NCBI RefSeq assembly: GCF_033568475.1
Contig: NC_133123.1
Coordinates: forward strand, 16,292,622-16,356,621
DNA length: 64,000 nucleotides
Direction of reading: 5' to 3'
From: Henckelia pumila
Lineage: Eukaryota; Streptophyta; Magnoliopsida; Lamiales; Gesneriaceae
The notes below the pieces were generated by a model. It did not search any database, was not told the DNA's origin, and saw nothing but the letters and a program-made list of their open reading frames with translations. The number at the start of each line of letters is the position of its first letter. Within the stretch, counting starts at the first letter, position 1. This document shows, piece by piece, positions 20,994 to 33,000 of the stretch. A program made the position numbers and the translations under genes.

Positions 20994-21505
20994 GTAATAT
21001 AAAACATGTAATACTGTATAAATATACCTTCTCTAGGACAAAAATATATGTGAAACTCGTGGATTTTGATTAATGACACAGTAAATCAACTCTTAACCTC
21101 ACACCTTAATTTTTTACAATTTACACATTAGTAATACAAAATATAATAGACTTCGAATGACATTGTTGTTGGCTAAACTTGAAACCCGTCATAACTAACA
21201 TGAAATACTTGTAAGACGTGGATTTAAAGTTTATGGAACTTACTTCTCTTAACAACAAAAATACATTTAAATATATTTGAAATCAATTGATATGAAATTC
21301 ATGGATCCAAACACAACATAAGAGAAGATCAACTTAGCATTCGAGTGGTAAATCAATGAATTCTCAATCATATATATGGTTCATGATTTTCATTTTATAC
21401 AAACTACTCAAACAAATGCTAATACTTTTAAATTCCTACCAATAATGTGATCAATCGATACAACAAGATTTTTTTAAAAAAAAAAATTTGTTCCAATTCA
21501 TTCTC
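20783..21505. repeat. Direct duplication, copy 1 (~700 bp)
   Basis: From gggtcaaacccacgcatggc to the Ala-T tract and ttgttccaatt..ctctat, this segment is repeated at 25907-26612 in the same orientation at roughly 90% identity by eye. It differs by small indels, such as an (AAT)n expansion at 20958-20993. No ORF of note. The two copies bracket a truncated copia element. Confidence 0.85.
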
Positions 21506-21553
21506 TATGTATTTGCCATCCAGGACAGGAGCCTGATTTGAGAGATTACACAA

Positions 21554-23260
21554 TTGCCAAGGATAGGGTTAGAAGACAGATCAAACAGGCCACCTTATAG
21601 ATATGGCTATGCGGATTTGATAGCATATGCTCTAAATATATCAGAGAGCCTTAGTGACAGTGAACCAAACACCTATAAAAAAGCAATGAATTGCCAGCAT
21701 AGGGAGAAATGGAAAAAAGCTATGTTGGAAGAAATTAGTTCACTTAAGAAAAATGATACATGGAAACTAGTGGAGCTCTCTAAGAACAGAAAAATAGTGG
21801 GAAGCAAATGGATATTCAAGATCAAAGAAGGCATTCCAGGGGTTGAAAGCACCAGATACAAGGCTAGACTGGTGGCAAAAGGGTTCACCCAAAAGGAGTG
21901 AATAGACTTCAATGAAGTATTCTCACCTGTTGTCAAACACGTACATTAAAATCCTTTTGGCATTGACAGCAAACTTGAACCTGAAGCTGGAACAAATGGA
22001 TGTAAGAACTGCTTTCTTACATGGAGTTTGGATAAGACTATTTTCATGAGGCAGCCTGAAGGTTTTGAGATGTCAGGCCATGAATCCAAGGTGTGTCTGC
22101 TATAAAAATCCATATATGGTTTGAAACAATCTTCAAGACAGTGGTACAAGCATTTTGTTAGCTTCATGATTTGCAACTCATTCAAGAGAAGTGAATATGA
22201 AAGCTGTGTGTGCTACAAGTACAAGATTAATCCAGGTTGCTGCACCATCTATCTCCTACTTTATTTGATGATATGCTCATGGTATATATGTGAGAGTATG
22301 AGTGAAATTGTGAAGCAGATTAAAGATAAACCCAAAGCAAAATTTGAAATGAAGGATCTTGGTCCTACACAAAGGATACTTGGTATGCAAATAAAGAGGG
22401 ACAGAAGCAAGAGACTATTATACATCTCACAATTAGATTACCTCTATAAGGTTGTGGCCAAGTTTGGAATGAATGAGTTCAAAGGGCTCATGACACCTTT
22501 GGCTGCACATTTTAAGCTATATGTTGAGCAATGTCCAAAGGGGCTTGAGGAACAATCATACATGGAAAATGTACCTTACTCGAATGCTACTGGAAGCTTG
22601 ATGTATGTCATGGTCTGTACTAGGCCAAACCTTGCATAGCTTGGTCAGTAGATTCAAGGAAAAGCCTGGTAAAGCTCACTGCGAGGCGGTAAAATGGATT
22701 TTAAGGTATTTGAATGGTAGTAAAACTACTGGATTGGTGTATGGAAATATTCAGAACAACAAAAGAGGGTTGGTAGGATATGTGGATGTTGATTATGCTG
22801 GTGACCTTTATATGAGAAGGTCATTAAGTGGTTACACATTCACTTATAAATTTATAATGGATATATGATTAGTTAGAAGGCAACTCTGAAAGCCATATAT
22901 AGTAGCATTGTCCACAACAGAGGCTGAATATTTTGCCATCACAGAAGCAGCAAAGAGAAAGGGATGTGGCTTAAGGGAATTTTGACAGAGCTATTGAGAG
23001 AAAAGGCAGAAGTTGTGATCTATACGGATAGCTAGAGTGCTTTGCATTTGAACCAAAACCCCATGCATCATGAGAGGATTAAGCATATAGACATCAGATT
23101 GCATTTCATTAGGGATTTGGTGGAGCATGGAAAGGTGGTAATAGAGAAGATTTCCACTGAAGACAACCCTGCTGATATGCTTAAAAAGCATGTCCTAAGC
23201 GTGAAGTTCCAACATTGTTTGAACAAGATCTGTGTTGGAGAACTTCAAGGAGTTCCTTAG
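21554..23260 (+). pseudogene. Copia RT-RNase H, broken
   Basis: Fragments in order: NTYKKAMNCQHREKWKKAM and the following SKWIFKIKEG segment with VARKGFTQKE-like end; a stop at 21899; a frame-shifted palm region near 22240-22290 in which the YVDD-type motif is damaged; KAKFEMKDLGPTQRILGMQI; SNATGSLMYVMVCTRPNLA; and RNase H with IRLHFIRDLVEHGKVVIEKI. At least four frame breaks or stops. The most likely source is a copia element whose retained part is only the 3' third of pol. Confidence 0.85.
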
Positions 23261-23308
23261 CTGCTGGTTTGGAAGTCCAAGGTTCGTAGGAAATCCAAGG
23301 TGGAGATT

Positions 23309-25906
23309 TGAGAAGTTGGATTGTGATAAGTGCAATTTATGCACTTAATTGACTTTTGTGATGTATCGAGTGGATATTATGTGTATTAGTTGTTGTTTTT
23401 GTGAGATACAAGGATTAGCGCAAAAGTAGCAAGAAGATGCGGAATGATGCATTATGGGATATCAACTTCAGAAAATTACTGGAAAATATTGAGAAATCCA
23501 AATCCGATCTTCACTATTCATAATAAATTTTAGGATGTTTTGAAGCTGCTGTCAAAATTCAGCTCAGTCCGACGGTTAGATTGTGAGATATGATTTTTTA
23601 AAAATTGTCGCGCGATGCAGAATTTCAGACCCAAAAGCTGTGTGCGGGCGCGCCTATCTACATGCGCGGGCACGCCGTCTGATCAATTTTGAAGAAAAGG
23701 AGGACAAAATCATATGTGCGGGCGCCCCTCTTCTCAAGCGCGCCCGCGCCATCGCAAAATTCAATTTTTTTAATTTTTCGGGAAGGAAACTTATGGATCT
23801 TCTTGGGCTTTTATTTATTGGATTTGGAGCACATATAAAAGGAACTTTCAAGAGCACTTAAGAGGGGGAAGCAGCCGCACATCGAAGGAGAATCACACGC
23901 ACGATCGAGAGAGAAACTTGAAGGAAAAATCTGCGCAAACCTGAAGAGAAAATCTGGAACAAGGAAGAAGATCGCGTTATCCAGACACGGCATCGCATCT
24001 TTGGATTTGTTTTCTTTATCTTTTCTCATTAAACTTTGATTTTATGTCTAGTTTCATGAACATGAATTGTTTTTGCAATATTTTGATTATGAACTAAATT
24101 TTTAGAGTCTAGAGGTTAGATGAAACCTGATGTAGACACTTCTACAACTTTTTTATATTTTTGGATTGAATTCTAGTAGATTAATTGTTTTTCTAGAATT
24201 GATTATTTTTTCAATTACTTGATCAATAATTGATTTGTTATATTTATTTGGAATCTGGCACTCGGGAGAGGGGATTTTGAATAAGACTAATAGAAATTAC
24301 ACCGTTAATTGTTTATATAGCTCGGGATAGTATATAGCGTTAATGGAGCCTTAGGAAGAACATCGTTTTTCACATATCACTAAGACTAGATTTTTAATAG
24401 GGATATTGGAATTGAATCTTAATTGATACATATTATTTGTTGCTCGGGAGAGGAAAATAATATAATTAAGTGTTCTAGGCTATTAATTGAATAGAATTCA
24501 TGAAAATAATTTAATTAGAAGTTGTTGTTGTCGAAACCAGGTGAAATCAAAACCTCTAGACCATTTTTCCTCCGATTGATATTTCGTTGAAGTTGTGTGC
24601 GCGCTGGCTGAAATTCTTTGTTTATTTTACTTTTCTGCAAGCATCTCAAATATTGATTTTCTAAATAAAGTTTAGACTATTCTAATTACAAGTACTTAAT
24701 AATTATCAATTTTACTCCTCGTGGGAACGATACTCTATTCATCACTTTATTAAAACTTGACACCGTGCACTTGCGGGCACAAATTTCGCAATGTACAGAT
24801 TGCCTAATCACCATAAGGTATTGGTTGTGTGAATACAATGGAGAGCATGGGAAGGATCGAATAGGTGCATGTAGGTGATCATTGCATGGAGTTGTAACTG
24901 ATACAACAACTAACCAACTTGGTTGCATCTGCGGTTATGCATGGAAGCAAGAAGGAAGAGGCTCGATATAAAGGGGCATTTAGGATGCTGGTAAAGGGAT
25001 CAATCTCCTTGAGGTGCATAATAGATTAGATTACATATTAATCTTGTGGATTCTCATTTTTTCTTCGTTTTTCCTGTTGTATTCATTCATTCATTCATTT
25101 AGAGGATGTAATGGTGTAAAACACAGAAACTCTGAACTCGATCTCTAGTGCCAAAGTGGATGTAGGATCTTGTGACCCAAACCACAATAAATCTCTTGTT
25201 CTTACTTTGATTCATTGCATAATTTATTTGTGTTCCGTTCATTGCATATTATTGGTTCTTGTTGCGGCATTGATAGGAATATACATCAAATTGATTGTTC
25301 GGATTGATCGCAAATCACTAACAAGTTGAGTGAGATTCATTGTGTTTGTAGTCTTGACATAAGAGACGTTAAACATCATGCGGATTGTGAAGTTGCAGCC
25401 TACAATCGATTGTGCTAGGAGTTCTTGTTTAGTGGGTAAGTCCTAAACTGGAGTGTGTTTGTACAAATGAGTTGCATAAATCAAAGTCTTCTAGTGGATT
25501 CTTCCGAGGAGGAAGAAGGGGTGACGTAGAAGATTGAGCTCCGAACATCCATAAAAAAAATTCATGTCTACTTCTTTATTGCATTTACTTCTTATTGCTA
25601 CTGTTTTTTAGATGCATTGTTGAAGCATTTTATGTGTTCTTCATATATCAAAATATTGCATTCAAATTGTTAGATAAAATGCTTCAACCAAACTGTTTTC
25701 ATCATTTCAACTTGCATCTTCTTCAAATGATTTACAAAATATTTAATCGGTTTCTACGAAGATTATTTTGAGTATCTTCCGCTTGGTTTGAAAATCAAAC
25801 TCGATTTAATTCATCGGTGTTCAATATTTCAAGAACCGAAATATTTTAGCTCAAATTTTTTAAAATGTGTATTCACCCCCTCTTCACACCGTAACCGATC
25901 CTATCA
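23309..25906 (+). repeat. 3' LTR of the truncated copia, interrupted
   Basis: It begins tgagaagttggattg after the polypurine tract and resumes at 24803 after the inserted solo LTR. A TATA-like cgatataaagggg lies near 24963-24975. The U5 end has the attcaccccctcttc block often seen before copia LTR termini, and TG...CA borders. Confidence 0.65.
23324..24797 (+). repeat. Solo LTR with perfect 5-bp TSD (Tat/Athila-like)
   Basis: Starts tgataagtgcaatttatgca and ends cacttgcgggcac...atgtaca. The 5-mer gattg lies on both sides (23319-23323 and 24798-24802). The motifs tcctcgtgggaacgatact and ccgtgcacttgcggg near its end are characteristic of Athila/Tat LTRs. No internal region is present, so it is a recombination product inserted into the copia LTR. 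Confidence 0.88.
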
Positions 25907-26612
25907 GGGTCGAATCCATGCATGCATGGCCCACACATCGAGATATTGGTGTCATGATAAATGATATATTGTGTGAATATGAGAGAACCGCTTGAAGGAA
26001 TCAGAACAAACGAAATCAGAAACCTCTACACATCAACAAATCAAATACAAATTCTACTTCTCAAATTAATTAACAAACTGAAAAATTAACTCAATAATAA
26101 TAACGATAGTAATATAAAACACGTAATACTATATAAATATACCTTCTATGGGACAAAACTCCATGTGAAAAATTCATGGATTTTGATTAATGACACAATA
26201 AATCAACTCTTAACTTCACACCTTAATTCTTTACACTTTACACATTAGTAATACAAAATATAATAGATTTCGAATGACATCGTTGTTGGCTAAACTTGAA
26301 ACGCATCATAATTGACATGAAATACCAGTAAGATGTGGATTTAAAGTTTATGGACTTACTTCTAGATCTTAGCAACAAAAATACATTTAAATGTATTTCA
26401 AATCAATTGATATGAAATTCATGGATCCAAACACTCAACTTAGCATTCGAGGGGCAAATCAATGAATTCTCAATCATATGGTTCATGAAATTTTCATTTT
26501 ATACAAACTCAAACAAATGCTAATACTTTAAATTCCTACCAATAATGTGAATTGGTAGAACAAGATTTTTTTTTAAAAAAAAATTGTTCCAATGCATGCT
26601 CTATATTGTGTG
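25907..26612. repeat. Direct duplication, copy 2
   Basis: Same orientation and order as copy 1, from gggtcgaatcc to tgttccaatgcatgctctat. It begins exactly at the copia LTR end, and it ends where LINE ORF1-derived sequence begins. A short third relic (gaattcctacc..gtagaataag..tgttcc) is at 28438-28500, on the other side of the LINE and MITEs. Confidence 0.85.
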
Positions 26613-26794
26613 ATGCTCATTATCATTTGGCACATCCCCTATCACCAGAGTGTTCTCCTCTTGCTCTCCGTTTCCATTTGCGTGGACTCGGCAGGGTTGA
26701 TCGGAGCGACAATTTTCCAGAAGCTGAGATGTCCCAGCTGTTAGCCCTTGCATGGCATGATAGGCCTCACTTGCCTTGTTTTGTAACGGAGAGG

Positions 26795-27682
26795 TCACCA
26801 CTCTTCCCCTACGACTGGACTTATCACCGGACTTCCTTCAAAATCATCTTTGTTCCCCTCCGGCGGATCATTCCGTGCTTCCTCAGACGGATCAATACTA
26901 TTCGGCACCGCTGTCGGTTTCTGTTTTCGATTCCCAAAATGATATGCTGCCTTCAACCATGCCCCATATTTCAGTTTTTTCTTATCCGCCACCACGTCTT
27001 CACACTCGCCATGGGAATGCCCTACACGCCCGCAAGCATAGCAAAACTCCGGTAGCCTCTCATATGTGAGCAGTACGGTAAACGGATCATTCCCCTGATC
27101 TAGGTGTGAGCCGACTTGCAAAAAGCTGGGGAGAGGGTTTGTAATATCCATCTCAACACGAACCCTAGCGAACCGCCCGAGGATCGTGTCCCCTTCGCCT
27201 TTATCCACTTCAATCACGCGTCCCAGTCGATGTCCGATCTTTTCCACGATCTCCGTCATCATGAAAGCCAGTGGCATGTTATGGCATTGGATCCAGAACG
27301 CCAGCGATCCGAAGTCCACGTCGCCGGGGTTTTGGGTACCGCGGACTTCCTTAAAACTCAGTAGATTGTTGAAAAGATGCCACGACCCGTCGTCGAGTGC
27401 CCTTGTCCGATCAGTGGTACTCGTGAATCGACAAAGAAACAAGTTCTGACCCAGTGTTTGGATCTGGATGAGCTTGGTGGGTTGGATTATCTTGGGCATA
27501 TGTTGTGCAAACGTGGCTCTGTTAACGAGTCGAGACGAGAAAACTTTGGCTATGAGGCAGAGGGCCAATCTCTCGATGCCTTTCTCCATCAAATCACTGT
27601 CGATTGTGAGTTTCGGGCTTGCATGTTTACTGCTCAGCAACTTGATCTCCTCGAGTCTGTTTGCAATCTCATCTGAGTCCAT
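26795..27682 (-). CDS. LINE ORF1-like protein (DUF4283 plus CCHC knuckle)
   Basis: Open frame of 295 codons from ATG 27682 to 26795. The N-terminal half is the DUF4283 domain found in ORF1 of plant L1-type LINEs (FTSTTDRTRALDDGSWHLFN, then FWIQCHNMPLAFMM). A zinc knuckle CYACGRVGHSHGEC follows at about residues 215-228, then KLKYGAWLKA, a conserved motif of the family. The role in LINEs is RNA binding. ORF2 (endonuclease, RT) does not follow: at 26612 the sequence passes into direct-repeat copy 2. It is therefore a truncated LINE or a stranded ORF1; intact reading suggests recent origin. Confidence 0.8.
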   Translation of the reverse strand: MDSDEIANRLEEIKLLSSKHASPKLTIDSDLMEKGIERLALCLIAKVFSSRLVNRATFAQHMPKIIQPTKLIQIQTLGQNLFLCRFTSTTDRTRALDDGSWHLFNNLLSFKEVRGTQNPGDVDFGSLAFWIQCHNMPLAFMMTEIVEKIGHRLGRVIEVDKGEGDTILGRFARVRVEMDITNPLPSFLQVGSHLDQGNDPFTVLLTYERLPEFCYACGRVGHSHGECEDVVADKKKLKYGAWLKAAYHFGNRKQKPTAVPNSIDPSEEARNDPPEGNKDDFEGSPVISPVVGEEW

Positions 27683-27809
27683 CTCAGATATTAATTAGGG
27701 TTTCTTCGTAGAGAGGACAAAAAACCTAGAAGGGATATTATAGGGTTGAGTTGTTACATCTTCTGTTAAGAAGATACGTTAAGGTAGTTTAAACTAAACT
27801 ATATATATA

Positions 27810-28120
27810 GGAAAAATTATTTTTTTGGTCTTGTATGTTTGTCACTTTGCTATTTCAGTTCTTTATATTTTCAGATTTCAGTTTTAGTCCGCTATCTTTA
27901 TTTTTTTGGCAATTTTAGTCCTTTTTTCGACGTGGCGCTGATGTGGCACCAATTCAGTGCTGATGTGAAGTTGACGTGTACAGTGCCACGTAAGCATTTT
28001 CGAATAAAAAAGATCGAAATATCCAAAAATCGGAACATGCAGGACTACATCTGAAATATGAAAACAGAGATGACCAAAATCGCAAAGTGACAAACATACA
28101 TGATCAAATTTGCAGTTTTA
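27810..28120. mobile_element. Palindromic MULE-type MITE, copy A
   Basis: The ends ggaaaaattatttttttggt and, inverted, the sequence around gatcatgtatgtttgtcac form long inverted arms of about 90 bases with gtatgtttgtcactttgc in both. The centre holds gtcctttttttcgacgtgg and gtggcgctgatgtggc. The same element occurs at 58659-58971, where a 9-bp TSD is visible. Here the right terminus runs into a TA tract and the TSD is not legible. Confidence 0.8.
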
Positions 28121-28181
<61 letters not shown>

Positions 28182-28357
28182 TAATTTTCAGCTGCCCAAC
28201 CATGTTTCCCCACTTGGTGCGACCCCTAAAACCCGGTAGTGAGTTTTAGTGATGCAAAAAAAAAAAACAAAACAAAACAAAACAAAAACCACTAAAACTC
28301 ACTAACGGGTTTTAGTAGTCGCGAACCAAGTGGAAAAACATGGTTGGACAGCTAAGC

Positions 28358-28405
<48 letters not shown>
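28120..28405. repeat. Large inverted repeat between TA microsatellites
   Basis: Left arm 28190-28251 and right arm 28290-28353 are complementary over about 60 bases (left holds aaccatgtttccccacttgg, right holds ccaagtggaaaaacatggtt). An A-rich loop with (caaaa)n lies between. (TA)n tracts flank it at about 28130-28176 and 28363-28404. It is likely a MITE inserted into, or flanked by, an expanding TA target. It would fold into a long hairpin. Confidence 0.85.
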
Positions 28406-28407
<2 letters not shown>

Positions 28408-28505
28408 GTACACAAACAATTAAAGATGCTAAATCCTTTTGAATTCCTACCGACAAATGTGATTTGGTAGAATAAGTTTTTTTTTTTAATTTGTTCCTAT
28501 GAGAG

Positions 28506-30085
28506 CTGTCAGATTAGTCGATGCATGGGCTACCGGCCTTCCTGGAAAATTCCCAACCCAAGCCATCGTGGATCGTGGGTTAGACGGATTGGTTTACCAA
28601 AAAAATACAAATAAATAAGAATAATGCTAGAGGTACAACATATATAGTGTACAACGATATTTATAACAAATATATCGTGAGATTTTGCTATTATATCACG
28701 ATATTTTAAATTCAATGTATCATGAGATTTTGATAAATGAAATTTTTGTATTGATTTTTTTGTGTTGTACAAATTGATGAATGATGTACAAATTTGGTTA
28801 TACATGTAGCATTACTCAATAAATAAATAGCATAGAAATTTTTTATAATTAACCTATCATTAATCTCAATGAAATTCCTAACTTATGTTGATTTCACACT
28901 AAGTACATTTTAGACAAAAAAAAAAATTCACTACAAAATACATATATCACCATAATGCACAAAAAATTTAAAAAATCCCTTCTCAACTTATCATTTCCTT
29001 GACCCGTGACACCAGCGTGGGTTGGCTCGTTTAGACCCGTTTTTAAATAAGTTGATAAACTTTCAATCCAACTCGCTTAAATTGTTTGGCGAAACGTGCT
29101 AATCCGATGGATCCAACTTAAATTGACGACTTTAGAGTCATCTGTGAAGTCGATTAAATTTTAAAGACTAATTGGCTAAATATAAATTTTTGTTTAAAGC
29201 AAATCTTGTTGGCTTCACTCTCTTAAATCAACATCTATAATTTCGAATGTTCTATATATCGCATCTAAACAGGTTTTGAAATGAATTATTGACGGTTAGA
29301 CTAGCCAAAGGTTAAAAAATTATCGTTAATGATTGAAAGAAATTCACTGCCTTTGCCGATGAGGCCTTTTAGTCCAATGGCTAAGGTTGAAGTCTCCGTC
29401 TTTTCACTTTTATTATTAGATCATTTCTAAAGAAAAATCACTTATTTTATAAACAAATACTCATTGTATTGTAACAAAAATAATAGAGCAATTTGTTATA
29501 ACACAATTGATGGATAAGATATACTGGTATGCATTACAACAATAATCAATAACAAATATTTTTAACCACACAATATTATTTTTTTAACCTCAATCCTTAA
29601 AATTGTAAGATATATATCGAACTGATTGATCACGTTATTCATGCCAATAATAACAAATCCATCCATCTTTCATCAGTACTCTCGAAATCCATAAGTTTTA
29701 ATCCATCACTTTATATTTTTTACTCGTTTATTAACTCATGCAATTTATTTCAAATTTTCATAAAACTGAGTAATTTAAAATCCTCCACCAAATTATTTTC
29801 TCGCGTCCAAATCCTTCCATCTAAATGTAATGTAAGATTTTACATAAACTTGTATATCTTGATGCATCATGCGTAACCAATTTGGTCCCCAAAATTTTTT
29901 AGACTTCAATTTCACAATTCCCATGTTGAACTCATGAATCCACTACTGGCTATGGATGGAGCTATACATTCAAAACACTTTTCTCTATTCATATTGACTG
30001 CCCTGTGCTTCAGGGCAGCGTCAGTTCTTTACATATAAACGAAACAAAAAGTGTAGCAAGATTTGAAGTAATCGATGTAGCACTA
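28506..30085. other. AT-rich intergenic region
   Basis: No coding frame or RNA gene recognised. It holds fragments with gacccgt/gtttagac hAT-like flavour around 29000-29060 but no clear termini. The part next to 30086 serves as the 3' region of the PHD gene. Confidence 0.5.
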
Positions 30086-33000
30086 CTACTGCTTCGGAAA
30101 GGCGAATTTGATCGCGTCCCCTAACCATATAGCATCCTCTTCACTTTGCTCTTCCTTCCAAACCTTGAATTTAAATGCACAGGGACTGATCTCGCTCCAA
30201 CGTTTCAGCATGTGGGTAGAACACGTGTCTCGCTCACCGTTTGGACCAAGGATAAGCCATGTATTGCTTCCCAGGTTGTTGAATTTTTTATCCTCAGGAA
30301 CAGAATTGGCTTTACTTTCATTGCCACTTTCATCATCGCTCAGTAACTCGATAGCCTCAATTTGCGTAGACTCTTGGTTTTTTCTTGTTGTGGGTTCGTA
30401 TTGTGTCTCTTTAGAGGGTATACTAGGCATAGAATAGGTTTCCAGCTTGTCATTTTGGCCAGGAATATGTTGTGATAGATCTTCATGATCAGAGTTTGCC
30501 TTATCATCATTGGCATTTTCATCATCACTAAACAACTCAATCACACCAACCGGTGTAGATTCTTGGCCTTTTCTTACAGGAATAAGATCATTTACCTGGC
30601 AACAATTGTCATTTTCAGCATCGCTAAACTCAACCTCAAATGTTGAAGGATCTTGACTTTTCCTTCCCGTCTGCTCATACCATGTCTTTTCAGAGGACAT
30701 ATGTGAATCTTCGCCAAAATGACATGTCTCGAATCTATCCCCTTTCTCTTCAGAAGCAGGGTTCAAAGGCTTAAATTCATTGTCCGGTATGGAAATGCAT
30801 TGAGATTCTCCCGAGCCTGATTTTGTAAGAAGGGATTCCTTTGTCTCTGGATAATATCCATGACCACGACGACCCTTCTCCGCTGTAAAAAATAAATAAA
30901 TAAATTAACCAAGATGATCTTGGTGGTCTTGTCTCATAAAAGCTAAGACCGCTCATGACTCAGATAGCATGAACCTCGATCATACAAAATACCTGATATT
31001 CCATTTTCTTTCCATCTATCACTAGGAACAGAAGAAGCAGTCTGGATGATTGAGTTGTCATCATTTTTCACATCATCTACGCTATTTTCAGAATTGGGTG
31101 ATAGCTCAGATATTTCTGGACTCACTATAGGAAAAGTTTCAAGTAAATGAGCCTGTTCTGATGGAGTCTGCAGCCTCTTTCTCTTCTCCAAGTATTCGAA
31201 AAGCGTAACACTATGGGAGTTAGGACCACACAACATAAAGGTCACCTCAGAAATTTTTAATCAAGACCCTAACTCTTTCGAATGTAAATTGAAAGTATTT
31301 TATTTCGTTATGATGCATGTTGAAAAAAAAATGTTAATGTTTCTAACTTACTAAAAAAACAACTTAAATGGGAAAGGTAAATAGATGCATAACAATAGTT
31401 CATGAATATATTGTAAGCTAGTTTTCTGTACACATGTACATCGGAAAAGGATATTCCCGTCTCTGTCCTTTCTCATTGGCTCGGTCAATGAGTTTTTGCA
31501 GCAAGGCCAGCTCTTTATTGATCCACTGCATTATTTTCAAGTAAATTAGATTGCCACAAAGTAATGAGACATAACCTAAAATCTTACTGACCTAAAAAAA
31601 ATTTACGGTTCTAATTAGTAAATCGCAAAAGTAGTGACAACATCAAGCAAATTTAACTTTTGAAGCCATGTTCTGGTTTGACAACCTTCAATTTAATACC
31701 AAGTGCTTGCAATAGTTCCAAAAATTATCGCTGATAGTGATCAAACTTAAAAGTTTGAAACTGTACAAGAGTCTAAATTCCATGTTCTGATAGTTGTGGC
31801 ACATAGGAAGAGAACAAGAATAATTATTATTCCCTGACAATCGACTTGCAACAATTGCTTCAATTTACAATTAATTGAAATTGAACACATGATATTGACT
31901 TTGATACTGATTATACAATTGGTTTAATTTGTACCATATCAAAAGCTACAACTAATGGTGACTTTGCAATTCAAAAAATTGAAATTGTAGAACACCTCAT
32001 ATGTCATGTTTCAAATTTTGTACCATACAAACATCTATGTAAGACAACGGGGACAATTGTTGCTCCACAATATATAGGTAATTTCAAAATGCAAAATTAC
32101 ATCCTAATCACACCTCAAGGCATGTTGAACTTTAAAATCTCAAGTCTAAAGTACTCGCAAAGTTGGGAAAAAACGCTAGGTTGGCTGTAAACCAAAATTT
32201 GATATTCAGTAGTAAGCAACCAACAATGGAACTATCACAGAATACACAAGGCAACGACAAAAACATAAAAAAATACATGTTTTGTTAAATCCTCATGAAG
32301 AACTCTGGCCTTCTGTTGAAGCTCCTCCTGTAAAAGAAAATGCAAACAAGATTGGTTTTTTAAGGTACGATGGAAATGTTGAGTAGATTAAATTATCTCA
32401 TGTAAGCAAACATATAATACATTTTAATTCATTTTATCTTTATAATCAACGTGTGTTTTCATTTATGAATTCTAAATAATTTACAAAACAAAAATTCATT
32501 AGAGAATCAAATATCCACAAGTAAATATTGGGATTCAAGGTTGAGGTAGAATGAATAATACTTTGGTAATCTTACTAAAATATTAAACCATTGATTGTGC
32601 CATCTCTCATGCGCTCAAGCTTTTGGGATGAGTGGTCTCAAAATTGTGCCAGAGCCCAAGTTTAAAGGTTCAAGACTGTAGAAGCACAAAACCTCATATA
32701 TTTTATTAAGTTGATCTTGAGTGATTTTTGTTGTCTATTGTCCGAACAATTGAGTATAAAACAATTGATTGTGCCACCTCCCACGATGTCGAGGTTTTGG
32801 GACAACTAGTGTCAACTGAGATATTATCACAATCAAAATTATTTGATCAATGGACTAAAAAACTTTTCCTTCATGAGAATCAAAGGAAGATCTTTTCAAG
32901 GCATAAAAGTTACTGGATTTTAAACTAGCAACAATACAGTGAAGGGAATGCAGCACAAGTGATTTACGTGAACAAGATCGGTTGTATCCAGCAAATATTT

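Larger units (their letters stand above)
21515..25906 (+). mobile_element. 5'-truncated Ty1/copia element with 3' LTR
   Basis: The element starts abruptly in the linker before RT ([19 protein letters not shown]) and lacks 5' LTR, gag, protease and integrase. RT and RNase H follow, then a polypurine tract (ccaaggtggaga, 23296-23306) and a 3' LTR starting TG at 23309. The LTR ends gatcctatca at 25906 and is split by a solo LTR at 23324-24797. Without it the LTR would be about 1.1 kb. Direct-repeat copy 2 starts at the very next base. Confidence 0.75.

Noticed and set aside
24686-24928. Minus-strand 80-codon frame
   Set aside because: Crosses the end of the solo LTR and the copia LTR; no family match.
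26552-27676. Several plus-strand frames opposite the LINE ORF1
   Set aside because: Antisense shadows of a frame that has recognisable DUF4283 and CCHC motifs.
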